Positions 10,141 to 20,134 of a stretch of 64,000 nucleotides of DNA are shown here, piece after piece. Source of the stretch: Rebecca billardiae RCC1528 (taxonomy: Eukaryota > Haptophyta); assembly GCA_965240325.2 (NCBI GenBank), contig OZ251232.1:1-64000 (forward strand), in the 5' to 3' direction. Below the pieces are notes generated by a model. It saw only the letters and a program-made list of their open reading frames with translations, did no database searches and had not been told where the DNA came from. How positions within the stretch are numbered: the first letter of the stretch is position 1; each line of letters begins with the position of its first letter. Position numbers and translations under genes: made by a program.

Positions 10141-11444
10141 AGCGTGCGCAGCGCGGCCGTGATGGCGCGCACCAGAGGCAGCTCGGACGAGGTGGAGGAT
10201 GGGGGCGCGGGGGCGGGGGCGGGCTGGGCCGTTGCGTTGCGCTGGACACGACCGCTGCTCGCCGCCGCGATGATCGCGCTCGACAGTGCTTCGACAGTGC
10301 TCGTCGCGGCCGCCGCGGCAAGGCGCGCCCGCTCCTTCGACGTGAGGCGCGCGCGCGCCCGGCCGCACCGCAGTGGGACGGCCGTGCGCAGATGAGCTGG
10401 CGCTCGCGCGCGATGAGGAGCGCCCTGATGCTTGCCGCGCTCACTACGCGGCCCACCAGGCGCAGGCTTGACGGAGGGTAAGACGGGGGGCCGGGGCGGG
10501 GGCAGCATCGACCGATGCGAGGCGCTGGGCCGGCTGCGGCGCTCCACATCCGCAGCGCCCGGCCGCGCGGCCCGCCTCTCCGGTGCGGCCCAGCCAGCAG
10601 CGCTCGGCGGTAGCTGCCACAGCAGCAGCGCCCGGCAGGCGGCGCCGCGCGCGCCGCGCGATCTGCTCGGGCGCGGAGCGGCAGCCTCGGCGCCGCAAGA
10701 GCGTGCGCGGCGGGGCTCACACACGTTCCACAGCGCAAGAGCCGCGCAATTGGCAGCCGTGACGCGCCGCTCGGCGCGGCTGCACTCCCTCCCTGACTGG
10801 GCCGCCCTTGCTGCACGCTGGGATGCCCTCGCAGGCGTGGCCCGTTCACCCCCCAGTTCGGCCGTCCGAGTGGCCCGACTGCCCGCGCACAGCCATGCCG
10901 TGCTGCGCCACGCGAAGCGCAACAGCACCTAGCCAGCCACAACGGCACAAGCCAGCTGCAGGTTGGCGGCGGTGGGCGGCGACGTGGGCGATGGCTGCTG
11001 ATTCGACGGTGTGCACAAAGCAGCCAAGGCTCGTCGATAGACGCCCGCCATCGCCGCCTGCCTCCCCAAACCGCCCAGCGCGGCTATCGGACGGCCCGCG
11101 CCGCTCGCCGGAGGCAGGTCGGATGGCGAGTGAGACTGGGCTGGGACAGATACGCACCTTGGGCTCGTGCGAGGCACAGGGGCGGATACGGCGCTCCACG
11201 TACGCGCCTCCAGGCGCACGACCGCCTCGTCCGACGCGGGCTCGCGCCCATCTTGCGCCGCGGGATGCAGACTCGTGGGGAGAGGCCATGCTGATTCGCG
11301 CGCAGCCGCGACCAACGGTCGTCGGTGACGTCGCGAAAAAAAGATTACCAACGTCGATATATTCCAGGCGAGGGAATTCAGGGAAAAGTCAACTGGGCCT
11401 CGGAAGCCAGCATGGCGGCGCCGCTTCCCGGCCGTCCGCCGGAG

Positions 11445-11935
11445 GGCGGCTGTCGTGCGCGTCGCGTGCGCGCGCACGGCGGCCCAGTGGTGCGCGAGAG
11501 GATCCACGCGCCGTCGAAGCACGCGCCCGGAGCGCCTCGGCCAGCTCACCACGTCCCACGCGCTGCCATCGCGACAGTGCGCGGCGGCGCGAGCGCACCG
11601 CCACTCCCCTCGCTCGGCCGCGCTGCCACGCAAACGCTGCCGGCCGCGCGCGGCCGCGCGGGTGCACTGCCGAGCGGTCGAGCGCGCTTGCTGGGGGGAT
11701 GCACTCGCGTTTCCGTCGCTTGCACGACGCCGCACAGTGCGCGGTGCCCGTCAGCAACGCGTGAACAGCTGCCAAGTCTGCGCGCAGAGCTCGGCCCGGC
11801 GGCGTGCGCGGCCGTCCAACATGTAGAATGCGCTCCCGCTGCTCGCCACTGCCGACCCGCGCTGACCGCGCTCGAGTGTGCTCGTCTCGATCGCCACGTG
11901 CACGCGTCCCTGCACGGGGCGCCCGCGCCTTCGAC
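11445..11935. repeat. Diverged subtelomeric duplication, copy B
   Basis: Second copy of the segment at 9620-10140, about 1.8 kb downstream, in direct orientation. Neither copy carries an intact recognisable gene. Confidence 0.7.
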
Positions 11936-12656
11936 GTGAGGCGCGTGCGCGACCAGCGGCATGCAGCAGCTGCGCGTAGGCCGCTCGCGGCCGTGATGGC
12001 GCCACGCCTTGCGCCCGCGCGGGCGCGCGATGGTCAGCCTGCGACGGCCGCGCGCGCTGCCCCAGGCCCAGCATCGGTACGGCCGCGACAGCCCGAGCCT
12101 GGGGCACGGGCAGCCCGTGCGGGCCCGCGCGGGCATAGTCGCGGGATGCCACGCCTCGACCTCGGCACCGCGGCGCCGCGTGCTGCGCCGAGGTCAGACG
12201 AGCCGAGCCGAGCCGCACTCGACGCGGGCGCGCTCGGCGCAGCCGGCACAGCTCCGGACGCCTAGGTTAGGCGCTGCAGCCGCAGCCCGAGGCTGGCTCG
12301 AGGTCGTCGTGTGCGCCTTCGTGCGGGTAGCCCGGGGGGTCCCACGCCTCGCGCTCGGCTTGAACGCCGCGTGCTGCGCAGCGGTTCATCGCACCTCGCC
12401 AGCCAGACCTGCAGCTGCCGTGCGGTCAGAGCACTCGGCGCAGGCCGCGCGCGGCAACTGCGACTACTACAATGGCGGCGGCGGCGGGCGCGGGCGCGGG
12501 TGAAGGCTGCTTGGCTAGACGATGCGCACGGAGCGGCCAAGGCTCGCCAGCAGACGCCCGTCGTCGCTCGTCCGCCGCCCAACCTGCCATCCCCCGAGGC
12601 CGTCCGAACGTGTGCCGGCCGCCGCGCTCGGGATTTTCCGGTCGTCGCGCGCCGGC

Positions 12657-12756
12657 GGGGCGCGCAAAAATAAAAATAATGGGGCGAGGTCCGCGAGGAA
12701 CGACATCTGACATCAAGTGCATTTTCGTCGATCGTTATTTTTATTTTAGCCGCGCC
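12657..12756. repeat. Short AT-rich inverted repeat in GC-rich context
   Basis: Left arm GCGCAAAAATAAAAATAAT (from about 12662) pairs imperfectly with right arm GTTATTTTTATTTTAGCCGC (12734 onward). About 50 bp lie between. The A/T runs stand out against the surrounding GC-rich sequence. Confidence 0.5.
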
Positions 12757-13175
12757 AAAAATCGCTCTGCCCCCATGCACTCAGTCGAGCGCGCCGCGCG
12801 GCGGCTCAGCATGACGATTAAGTGACTAAGCCGCGTAGCGGCAGGCGGCCCGGCTGCTGACAGCTGATGCGCGGAACTGGGCGATCACTAGCGCGCGTCA
12901 AATAGGTAGCTTGCGCATGCCGCGCGGCGGCCGCCGGACCGCAGTGCAGCAGCAGCTGATGAATCTACGTTAATGGGCGGTCCGTAGCCACCGCAGCGGC
13001 CGCGCGCCCGTCGACAGGCGGCGTCCTCGCCGGGACTCCGGGCCGCCGTGCTGCAGCACTCAAGCTGCGCCGCGGTGCTCCGCCTCGACAGCACGGCCCC
13101 GGGGTGAGTGCGCACGCGCGCGAGCGCTCCAAGCCGCGCCGCCACCCGCGACGGCGGCGGCAGCGGCGCCTCGGC

Positions 13176-14554
13176 CTAGCCGAGCAGGAGCGCGCGCGCG
13201 GCGGCGCGCAGCCGCGGCGCGCCGAGCGCGAGCCCCTGCAGCGCGGCCGCGCACAGCGGCGCGCACGCGGCGAGCAGCGCGCCGCCGCTGAGCGCGGCGT
13301 GCGGCCCGGCGCGCGGCAGCGCGGCGAGCAGCGCGGCGTGCCACACCACGCCCGCGCCCACGATCGCCGCGAGCCGCGCCGCGGCGCGCAGCGCGGCGCG
13401 CGCGTCGGCGGCGGCCGCGTCGGCGGCCGCGCCGCCGGCCGCGCCGCCGCCGCCGCCGCCCGCGCTCGCGCTGCGCGCGCGGCCGGCGGCGCGCGGCGGC
13501 TCGTCCGCCGCCTCGCCGCCGCCCCACGCCGCCGCCTCGCCGCCGCCCCACGCCGCCGCCGCGCCGCCGCCGCCGCCCCGCGCCGCCGCCGCCGCGCCGG
13601 GCGGCGGCGGCGCGTCGAGCAGCCGCGGCGCGTCGGCCGCGTGCGCCTCCGCCTCGCGCGCCGCCAGCCACGCGCGCCCGCCGCCGCCCGGCGGCGGCGG
13701 CGGCCCGAGCAGCGCGCCGGCGGGCAGGCCGGCGTCGCGCGCGGCGGCGAGCGCGCGCAGCCGCTCCGCCAGCCGCTGCGCCAGCGCCGTCTGCGCGCGC
13801 GCCACCTCGCGCGCCACGAGCGCGGGCACGGCGGCCAGGCCGGTGGCGCCGCCCAGCCGCATGTCGAGCGCGTACGCGAGGCTGCAGCCGCCCGCCGGGT
13901 GCGGCCGCACCACCCAGCCGCCCACGCGCACGGAGGCCTCGACGCAGCCGGCGAGCAGCGGCGCGCCCATCGCGCGCAGCTCGGCGCCGCGCTCCGCGAG
14001 CAGCGGCACCGCGCGCGCGTCGCTCGTCGCGACCGCGGCGAGGCCGCCGCCGGGCAGCGGCAGCGTCGCGCTCGCGAGCAGCGCGCCGCGCGGCGCGAGC
14101 AGCAGCGGCACGCGCCGGTACGCGAGCGCGCGCACGCCGCCGGCCCAGCCCGCGCCGTCGAGCACGCGGCAGAGCGCGCGGCAGGCGTCGAGGTCCGCGT
14201 CGTACGCCGGCGCCTCCGCCGCGTGCAGCAGGTACGCCGCCACCTCCCACGGCGTGAGCGGCAGCGCGTGCTCGGCGCCCGCGCCGCTCGAGCACAGCGC
14301 GCGCACGCGCCCGCCGCCCGCCGAGCCGCGCCCGCCCGCGGCGACGCAGCGCACGGGGCCCGCGGCGTGCACGCTGCTCGCGCCGCCGGGCGTGGTGGGC
14401 TCCCACTCGCACGCCTCGCCCTCCACCAGCGCGAGCAGCTCGCGCGCCTTGCGCCCCATCGCCTCGCGGTGGCTCGGGCGCGCGCCGGGCGCGGCCGAGA
14501 CCGAGACCGGCTCGGCCGCCGCGCCGTCCGCGCGCTCGGCCGCCTCGGCGGCCT

Positions 14555-14589
<35 letters not shown>

Positions 14590-15071
14590 TCGGACGGCGC
14601 GGGGCCCACGACCTCGCCGCCCCCCAGCGCGCGCGCCCAGCGCGCGCGCTCGGGCGCGGAGGTGGCGGCGAGCCTCCACGGGCCGAGCAGCATCGGCCAG
14701 AGCTCGAGCCCCGAGCCGCCCATCCGCAGCGGCTCGAAGAGGAGCGGGCGCAGCGCGGAGACGTCGAGCGCGCCGCGCGCGAGCGCGCCCGGCCGCTGCG
14801 TCTCGAGCCCGTAGAAGAGCGTCGCCTCGCCGCCGGCGCCGCGCGCGAGGTAAAAGTGGCGCGGCCGCCAGCCCGCGTCGGTCGCGAGCGCGAGGTCGCG
14901 CTGCTTGAAGAGCACGCCGCTGCAGAGCACGCTGCCGCCGCACAGCGCGGGGGCGGCGGCGCCGTCCGCGCCCAGCGGCGAGCCCGAGCTCGAGCCCGCC
15001 GACGTCGCCGCGGGCGACGAGTACGTGTGCTGCAAGCCCGGCGGCGAGCGCCGCGGCGGCGTCGCGGCCAT
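13176..15071 (-). CDS. PH-START domain protein (putative lipid-transfer protein)
   Basis: A single-exon gene of 631 residues starting at ATG 15071 and ending at TAG 13176-13178. Residues about 45-135 look like a pleckstrin-homology domain: the strand-rich start SGVLFKQRD, then WRPRHFYLARG, and the closing helix tryptophan in ERARWARAL. Residues about 195-430 look like a START lipid-binding domain (TPWEVAAYLLHAAE, then YRRVPLLLAPRGAL, SVRVGGWVVRPHPAGG and CSLAYALDMRLGG). Low-complexity Gly/Ala/Trp repeats follow (AAAWGGGEAA twice). A hydrophobic C-terminus of about 60 residues could anchor the protein in a membrane. PH-START proteins such as CERT move lipids at membrane contact sites; the ligand here cannot be told. 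Its start codon is only 65 bp from that of the divergent PHD-finger gene. Confidence 0.75.
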
Positions 15072-15136
15072 CCTCGCTCGGCTTGTCAGTCCGTCCCGGG
15101 TCGGGATTCGGGAGTGACGGAACTCGGGCTGGCGCG
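15072..15136. promoter_or_regulatory. 65-bp divergent intergenic region (shared promoter)
   Basis: This gap separates the start codons of the PH-START gene (-) and the PHD-finger gene (+). Both 5' UTRs and both core promoters must either fit here or overlap the neighbouring coding sequence. No TATA box is seen; the sequence holds a GGGTCGGGATTCGGG stretch. Confidence 0.5.
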
Positions 15137-16898
15137 ATGGCGGACGCGGCGCGTCTCGACGCCGCCGCGGCCGCCTTCCTCGCGCGGCCGCCGCGCGAGC
15201 AGCGCGCGGTGCTGCGCCGGCTGAGCGCCGCGGCGGCGCGCGACGCGCGCGCGCGCGCGCACCTCGCCGCGCTCTGGGAGCGCACGCCGCCCGCCGTGCG
15301 CGACGCGCTGCTCGCGCCGCCGCGGTGCGCGTGCGGCCTCGCGGCCGGCGCGCTCGGCGGCCGGCTCGCGCTGGCGTGCGCGCGGTGCGGCGCGGGCGTG
15401 CACGCGCCGTGCGCCGCGCGCTGGCCGCCGGCGCGCAAGCGCGCGCGCGACGACGGCGCGCCGGCGCGCGCCGCGCTGTGCGGCGCGTGCGAGGCGGAGG
15501 CGGAGGCGGAGGCCGCGTGCGCGCACGGCGCGCCCTCTCCGCTGCTCGAGCGCGTGGCGGAGATCGCGTGCGCGTACGGCGCGGCGGGGCTGCCGCCCGC
15601 CGACGCGCCCGATGGCGACGGCCTGCGCGCGCGCCTGCCCGCCGCGACGGCGGCGGCGCTCGCGCGGCACGCGCGCGCGTGGGCGCGCTGCGCGCTCGCG
15701 GCCGCGGCCGGGCGCGCGCCGGGCTGCGCGCCCGAGGCGCTCGCCGAGCTGCTGCCCGCCGAGGCGGCGCACTACGCACGCGCGGTCGCCGGCGCGCGCC
15801 GCGCGCACGCCGCCGCGCGCGCCGAGGCCAAGGCGCGCAGCCGCGCGGCCGCGGCGGAGGCGGCGGCCGCCGCGGCCGCGGGCGACGGCGGCGACGACGA
15901 CGACGACATTGGCGGCGGCAGCGGCAGCGGCAGCGGCAGCGGCAGCGAGGGCGAGGGCAGCGCCGACGAGCTCGACGCGCTGGACGAGCCCGACGTGGAC
16001 GCGCCCGCGCCCGCGCCCGCCGCGGACGGCGGCGGGAGCGCGCTGTGCGCGCGGCTGTGCGCGCGGCGCTCGGTGCGCGCGAGGCTTGGGGCTGCGCTGG
16101 GCAGCGGGCGCGCGTACGCAGACTGGGTGCTCGCCACGCGCGCGGCGCTGCTGCACACCACGCCCAGCGTGCACGCCGCGCGCGAGATGCGCGCGTTCCG
16201 CGCGTGGCTGCACCCGGACGGCGCGGCGCAGTGCGCCGGCCTCGCGTGCGCCGCGCTGCTCGCGTGGCTGGCGCGCGACCGCATCGGACAGGTGAGGCAG
16301 CGCGCGCCGCGCACCGCGTGCGGCCGAGGGGCCGAGGGGCCGAGGGGCGGGGCGGGGGCAGCGGGACGGGGGCACCGCCGGCGAAGATCCGCGCGCGAGG
16401 CTGCGCCCACCTCGCGCGCGGATAGAGTCCGGCGCACAGCACGGGGCGCGCGCGCGCGCGCGCCTATTGATACGGCGCGCGCGCGCGCGCGGCGCCGCGC
16501 GCCGGCACCCCCGCGCGGCAAGGACGGCGGGTGGCGCGCGCCCCCCACGCGCCGCCCGCATCAATGCTTGCGCGCGCCACCCGCCCGCCCGCCCGCCCGC
16601 GCCGCCCGCGCTGCCCGCGCCGCCCGCGTCGTCCGCGCCGCCGCAGGTGGTGGAGGAGGCGCTGCGCGCGCGCAGCCCCGCGCGCGAGCTCGCCCCCAGC
16701 GACGCGCCGCTGCGGGCGGACGAGTGCGACAACGCGGCCGCCGCGCTCGGGCTCGCGCCCATCGACGCGCGCCTGTGCCGCTGGGCCGCAGACGCAGAGG
16801 CCGAGGGCGGCGGCGGGGACGACGGTCCGCAGCCCCTGCCGCAGCCTGGCGCGCCGGGCGCAGGCGAAGGCGGCGATGCGGTGCCGACGCCGAGATGA
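15137..16898 (+). CDS. PHD finger protein, two exons
   Basis: Exons 15137-16291 and 16647-16898 encode 468 residues. The intron is in phase 0 with donor CAG|GTGAGG and acceptor CCGCAG. Residues about 60-115 carry a PHD-type C4HC3 zinc arrangement: CAC, then CARC, then a histidine three residues before a cysteine (HAPC), then CGAC. An acidic, Ser/Gly-rich linker (DDDDDIGGGSGSGSG) follows at about residue 255. The C-terminal half has a helical region (YADWVLATRAALLHTTPSVH, AREMRAFRAWLHPDG) that continues smoothly across the splice into VVEEALRARSPARELAPSD, which supports the intron. PHD fingers read histone H3 tails, so a nuclear chromatin role is inferred. I do not recognise the C-terminal domain. 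Confidence 0.7.
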
Positions 16899-17109
16899 CG
16901 CCGCGTCAATGCTCGCAGCAATACGACGAGTGATATGAGCGTCGCTTTAGCATCGGATTCATCGTCATATCGATGTTCTGCATGACGTGACCCATCATTC
17001 ATCATGGATCTCCGCTTGCCAGCCGCCTGCCCACCGCCGCCATGGCTGACAACGATCGAGACAGTGATTCTGACCACCCGTTCCAGAAAGGCGATATTAG
17101 TTCGGACAC

Positions 17110-17158
17110 GGTCCGGGAGCTCAAAAGGTGCAAGTTGCACCTTTTGAGCTCCCGGACC
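17110..17158. repeat. 49-bp palindrome, 24-bp perfect arms
   Basis: The left arm 17110-17133 (GGTCCGGGAGCTCAAAAGGT then GCAA) is an exact reverse complement of 17135-17158, with a single G between them. Such a structure forms a very stable hairpin. It lies just outside the larger inverted repeat. Confidence 0.92.
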
Positions 17159-17276
17159 ACAGTGGGAGCACGCGGGGCCGCGGCCGTTGAGAGGGGCGGG
17201 GGCGGGCGGGCGACGTCGACGTCGCGGCGTTCCACGCGCTCTGCTGTCGATGACTTGCTGTTGGCGGCGCGCGCCG

Positions 17277-17620
17277 CGCTGGCGAGGAGGCTCGGGCCCA
17301 TGCGTGCCTTCGAGCGCCCGGCGACCGCGCGCGCATCGGCTTCCTCCGCCTGTGAGCCGCCCGCGGCCGCGACCGCCGCGCCCTTTGAGTGGGTTGACCG
17401 CGCCCGAGCCTGCTCGCCGCCGAGCGCAGGGATGAGTCGAGCGCGGCGCGAGGCGGCGATCGTGATCGGGCGATCGCATGCGCCCATATGCGCCCCATCT
17501 GCCACGGCGCGACCGCTTCAGCGTGCGTATGTCACCCCACTTGTCAGGGATGTCGAGTAGCAGGCGAGCACCGTCGGCCAGTGTGTCCGCCCGCGCCGCG
17601 TGCGCACAGGGCCATACGAC
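17277..17620. repeat. Long inverted repeat, left arm
   Basis: Reads as an imperfect reverse complement of 17890-18240, by eye clearly more than 80 percent identical, with shared blocks such as GCGCAGGGATGAG, GATCGGGCGATCGCATGCGC and CCCCACTTGTCAGG. Arm limits are approximate. The two arms and the intervening 270 bp could be a fold-back element. Confidence 0.8.
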
Positions 17621-17889
17621 GCGGAAACACGTCACAACCGGCATCAGTGCATGGCCATGGCCGTGTACAGCCCCGCGTGGGCCACCAAGGTCATGCCATC
17701 CACTGCTCTGCCAGCTCGCAACGTGCGTCAATGCTGACGACAACTCTGGTCGAGAAGAAGTTGCTTCTTGAGTTCTGTCACAGTGGTGCACACGGCATCA
17801 GTGGACGTCCCCATGACTACGGATGCGGACCAACCGTGCCCGCCAGCTTGCGTAGCGAAGACATCACGAGACGCCACGGAGCGACATCC

Positions 17890-18240
17890 GACGCGTAGAG
17901 CCCTTCGCGCACGCGGCGCGGGCGGACACGCTGGCCGACAGAGCTCGCCCGCTCCCCGACATGCCTGACAAGTGGGGTCACATACGCACGCTGAAGCTGT
18001 CGCGCCGTGGCGAATAGGGCGCAGATGGGCGCATGCGATCGCCCGATCGTGATCGCCGCCTCGCGCCGCGCTCAACTCATCCCTGCGCTCGGCCGCGAGC
18101 AGACTCGGGCGCAGTCAACCCCCTCGAAGCGGGCGGCCGCCGCGGGCGCGGGCGACTTGCAGGCGGAGGAAGCCGATGCGCGCGCGGTTGCCGGGCGCTC
18201 AAAGGCGCGCATGGGTCCGAGCCATCCCGCCCGCGCGGCG
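17890..18240. repeat. Long inverted repeat, right arm
   Basis: Partner of 17277-17620. The spacer (17621-17889) contains AT-richer sequence with no convincing frame. Both arms translate to the same Cys/Arg-rich string in mirrored frames, which reflects the repeat and is not evidence for a gene. Confidence 0.8.
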
Positions 18241-18467
18241 CGCGCCGCCCAAGTCACGCATATCTCGGTCCGCACGGCCACGCGCCCACCTGTTCGCCAT
18301 CCTTCCGCCAGTCCGCCACCAGCCGGGGCGCCTGGCGGCGGAACAACACCCCGTGGAACGGGTGGACGGCGTCAACGTTTCGATGAACGGTACTTATTTT
18401 CCGGCCACAGCCTCCGGCAGCCGCGGCCGCCATCCCGCGCATCTATCTTTCGTCGTCGACCGACGCG

Positions 18468-19268
18468 ATGCGCGCGGCGGCCCTTGGCGTGGCGCTGGCG
18501 CGCGCGGCCGGTCCGGCGCTGGCGCGCGCGCCGCGCGCGCGGCTCGCGCCCGCCGCGCCCGCCCTCGCCGGCGCGCCGCGCCGCCGCCTCTCCTCCTCGG
18601 CGCACGCGGCCGACGCGGCCGCGTTCGTGGCGTCGCTCGGCCACAGCGAGGAGGAGGCGGCCGCGGTCGTGGCCGCGCTGAAGGAGTCGGGGCTGGGCGG
18701 CGCGCAGCTGCTCGCGACGGTGAAGGCGCTCGCCGGCCGGCCCGAGGTGGGCGAGGACGGCGGCCTCGCCGACCTCGTCGCCGCCGTGCGCGAGGACCTC
18801 GCGCGGCGCGCGGGCAAGCGCGTGGTGAGCTTCACCGTCGTGCCGCCGCGCGTGTGGGAGGCGGCGGACGCAGCGGTCGCCGCGGGCGAGCTGGACGGCG
18901 CGGCGGCGCGGGAGCGGATGGCGCGCGACGGCATCACCGTCGAGGCGCTCGAGGGCTTGTCCATCGCCGACGTCGCGCGGCACGGCTCGGGGCGCGGGTC
19001 CAATCTGCTGCGCGAGCTGCTCGAGTGCGCGTGCTCGGGCGTGATGGCGTGCTCCACGTGCCACGTCGTCGTCGAGCGGGGCTGGTTCGAGAGGGTGGGC
19101 GAGCCAGACGAGGACGAGCTCGACATGCTCGACCTCGCGTACGAGCCCGCGCCCACCTCGCGGCTGGGCTGCCAGCTGGTGCTCTCCCCGCAGCTCGACG
19201 GGCTGCTCCTGCGGCTGCCCAGGGGCGCGCACAACATGATGGACCACATCCCCTTCCCGGACGCGTAG
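18468..19268 (+). CDS. Mitochondrial-type [2Fe-2S] ferredoxin (adrenodoxin family)
   Basis: A single-exon gene of 266 residues. The C-terminal part has the adrenodoxin cluster signature C-x5-C-x2-C (CSGVMACSTCH), then C-x36-C ending in SRLGCQL, and the family tail HNMMDHIPFP. These proteins pass electrons from ferredoxin reductase to iron-sulfur cluster assembly in the mitochondrial matrix. The first 45 residues are Arg/Ala-rich with no acidic residue, ending RRRLSSSAHA, as expected of a mitochondrial presequence. Residues about 48-120 are an extra helical region absent from ordinary adrenodoxins (FVASLGHSEEEAAAVVAALK). The last codons and the stop lie in a 54-bp unit that is repeated three more times downstream. 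Confidence 0.85.
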   Translation: MRAAALGVALARAAGPALARAPRARLAPAAPALAGAPRRRLSSSAHAADAAAFVASLGHSEEEAAAVVAALKESGLGGAQLLATVKALAGRPEVGEDGGLADLVAAVREDLARRAGKRVVSFTVVPPRVWEAADAAVAAGELDGAAARERMARDGITVEALEGLSIADVARHGSGRGSNLLRELLECACSGVMACSTCHVVVERGWFERVGEPDEDELDMLDLAYEPAPTSRLGCQLVLSPQLDGLLLRLPRGAHNMMDHIPFPDA

Positions 19269-19445
19269 GGAGCCAGGGGCGCGCACAACATGATGGACCA
19301 CATCCCCTTCCCGGACGCGTAGGGAGCCAGGGGCGCGCACAACATGATGGACCACATCCCCTTCCCGGACGCGTAGGGAGCCAGGGGCGCGCACAACATG
19401 ATGGACCACATCCCCTTCCCGGACGCGTAGGGAGCCAGGGGCGCG
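19217..19445. repeat. 54-bp tandem repeat of the ferredoxin gene's 3' end
   Basis: The unit GGGGCGCGCACAACATGATG followed by GACCACATCCCCTTCCCGGA and CGCGTAGGGAGCCA occurs four times in a row. Stop codons fall at 19266-19268, 19320-19322, 19374-19376 and 19428-19430, exactly 54 bp apart. The first copy is the true end of the coding sequence. The copies appear identical, so the expansion is recent. The period is a multiple of three, so each downstream copy is in frame and re-encodes the NMMDHIPFPDA-stop tail. Confidence 0.95.
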
Positions 19446-20134
19446 CAGCACGCGGGGCGCGGGGCGGCTGGCGACTCGCATTGCGACCCGGGCGCCCCGC
19501 GCCGCCACCGCGCGCGTGCGCCCTGGCCACTGCCGGCTGATGAGCCGGACTCGTCAGACTCTCCTGCGGCGGTCCGAGGCGGCATCGGCTCGCCGACTAC
19601 CGCCCCGTGTGACTGGACTCGGCGCCCGTCGGCGGCGGTCGTCGTATAACCGACGACGACGACGACGACGACGCGGGTACGGTACGCGGCGAGTGTATCG
19701 ATCGTGCGCGGCGTCCGGTCATCGGCCTCGAATAAGCCTGCCGCGTCTACGCTGCTAGTGATAGTATATATACGTCCCGCCTGCCAGGCCAACAGTCCGG
19801 CCGTGGGCCCTGGCTGGGGCTGGATCCCGCGTCACAGAGTGAGTGACAGACACAGTGACAGTGACCGTCACACTGAGTACTGGTATACATCACTGGACTG
19901 CGGCACTGGCGGGCGCGCATGCGACTATAACGCGGACACGGACTGCTGTCACTGCGCTGCTGCGCGGTGCGACAAGCCATCGTCGTCGCCGGTCCTGACG
20001 CGTGCGCCCGCGTCAATCATCACTGCTCATCAATCAATCAAAGGCGGACGAGTCACGTGTCACTCCGCGATCAGATAACGGTAGTCTGCTCAGAATGAAG
20101 CAGACCGCGCGCGCCGCCGGCGTCAGGCCCGGCG
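19446..20134. other. Intergenic region with short simple repeats
   Basis: Between the converging 3' ends of the ferredoxin gene (+) and the SAS6-like gene (-). It contains a GAC microsatellite at about 19650-19672 and degenerate GTGACAGTGAC repeats at about 19840-19872. No gene is seen. Confidence 0.6.

Larger units (their letters stand above)
4296..13175. other. GC-rich subtelomeric desert, no intact gene recognised
   Basis: Almost 9 kb of very GC-rich sequence between the subtelomeric arrays and the first convincing gene. Many long overlapping frames exist on both strands, but they are Arg/Ala-rich, lack recognisable domains and are typical GC artefacts. What can be seen: diverged direct duplications (about 9620-10140 with 11445-11935), a scattered GGGGGGCCGGGGCGGGG-containing motif near 6185, 10200 and 10485, an inverted repeat at 9263-9437, a decayed reading frame at 7779-8309 and an exon-like fragment at 8587-8725. 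These last items are listed separately. Confidence 0.7.
16899..18467. other. Intergenic region with inverted repeat and palindrome
   Basis: About 1.6 kb without a convincing gene. It contains a 49-bp palindrome (17110-17158) and a large imperfect inverted repeat (arms 17277-17620 and 17890-18240). A short frame from ATG 17042 begins MADNDRDSDSDHPFQKGDIS and runs into the palindrome; its composition is protein-like for about 35 codons only. The final 230 bp presumably hold the promoter of the ferredoxin gene. Confidence 0.6.

Noticed and set aside
13060-15438. 792-codon minus frame and 706-codon plus frame overlapping the PH-START gene
   Set aside because: Both are Arg/Ala runs; the chosen frame shows PH and START patterns, so these are shadows.
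15086-17791. 901-codon minus frame opposite the PHD-finger gene
   Set aside because: It crosses the PHD coding region and the inverted repeat and shows no domain; composition is that of an antisense shadow.
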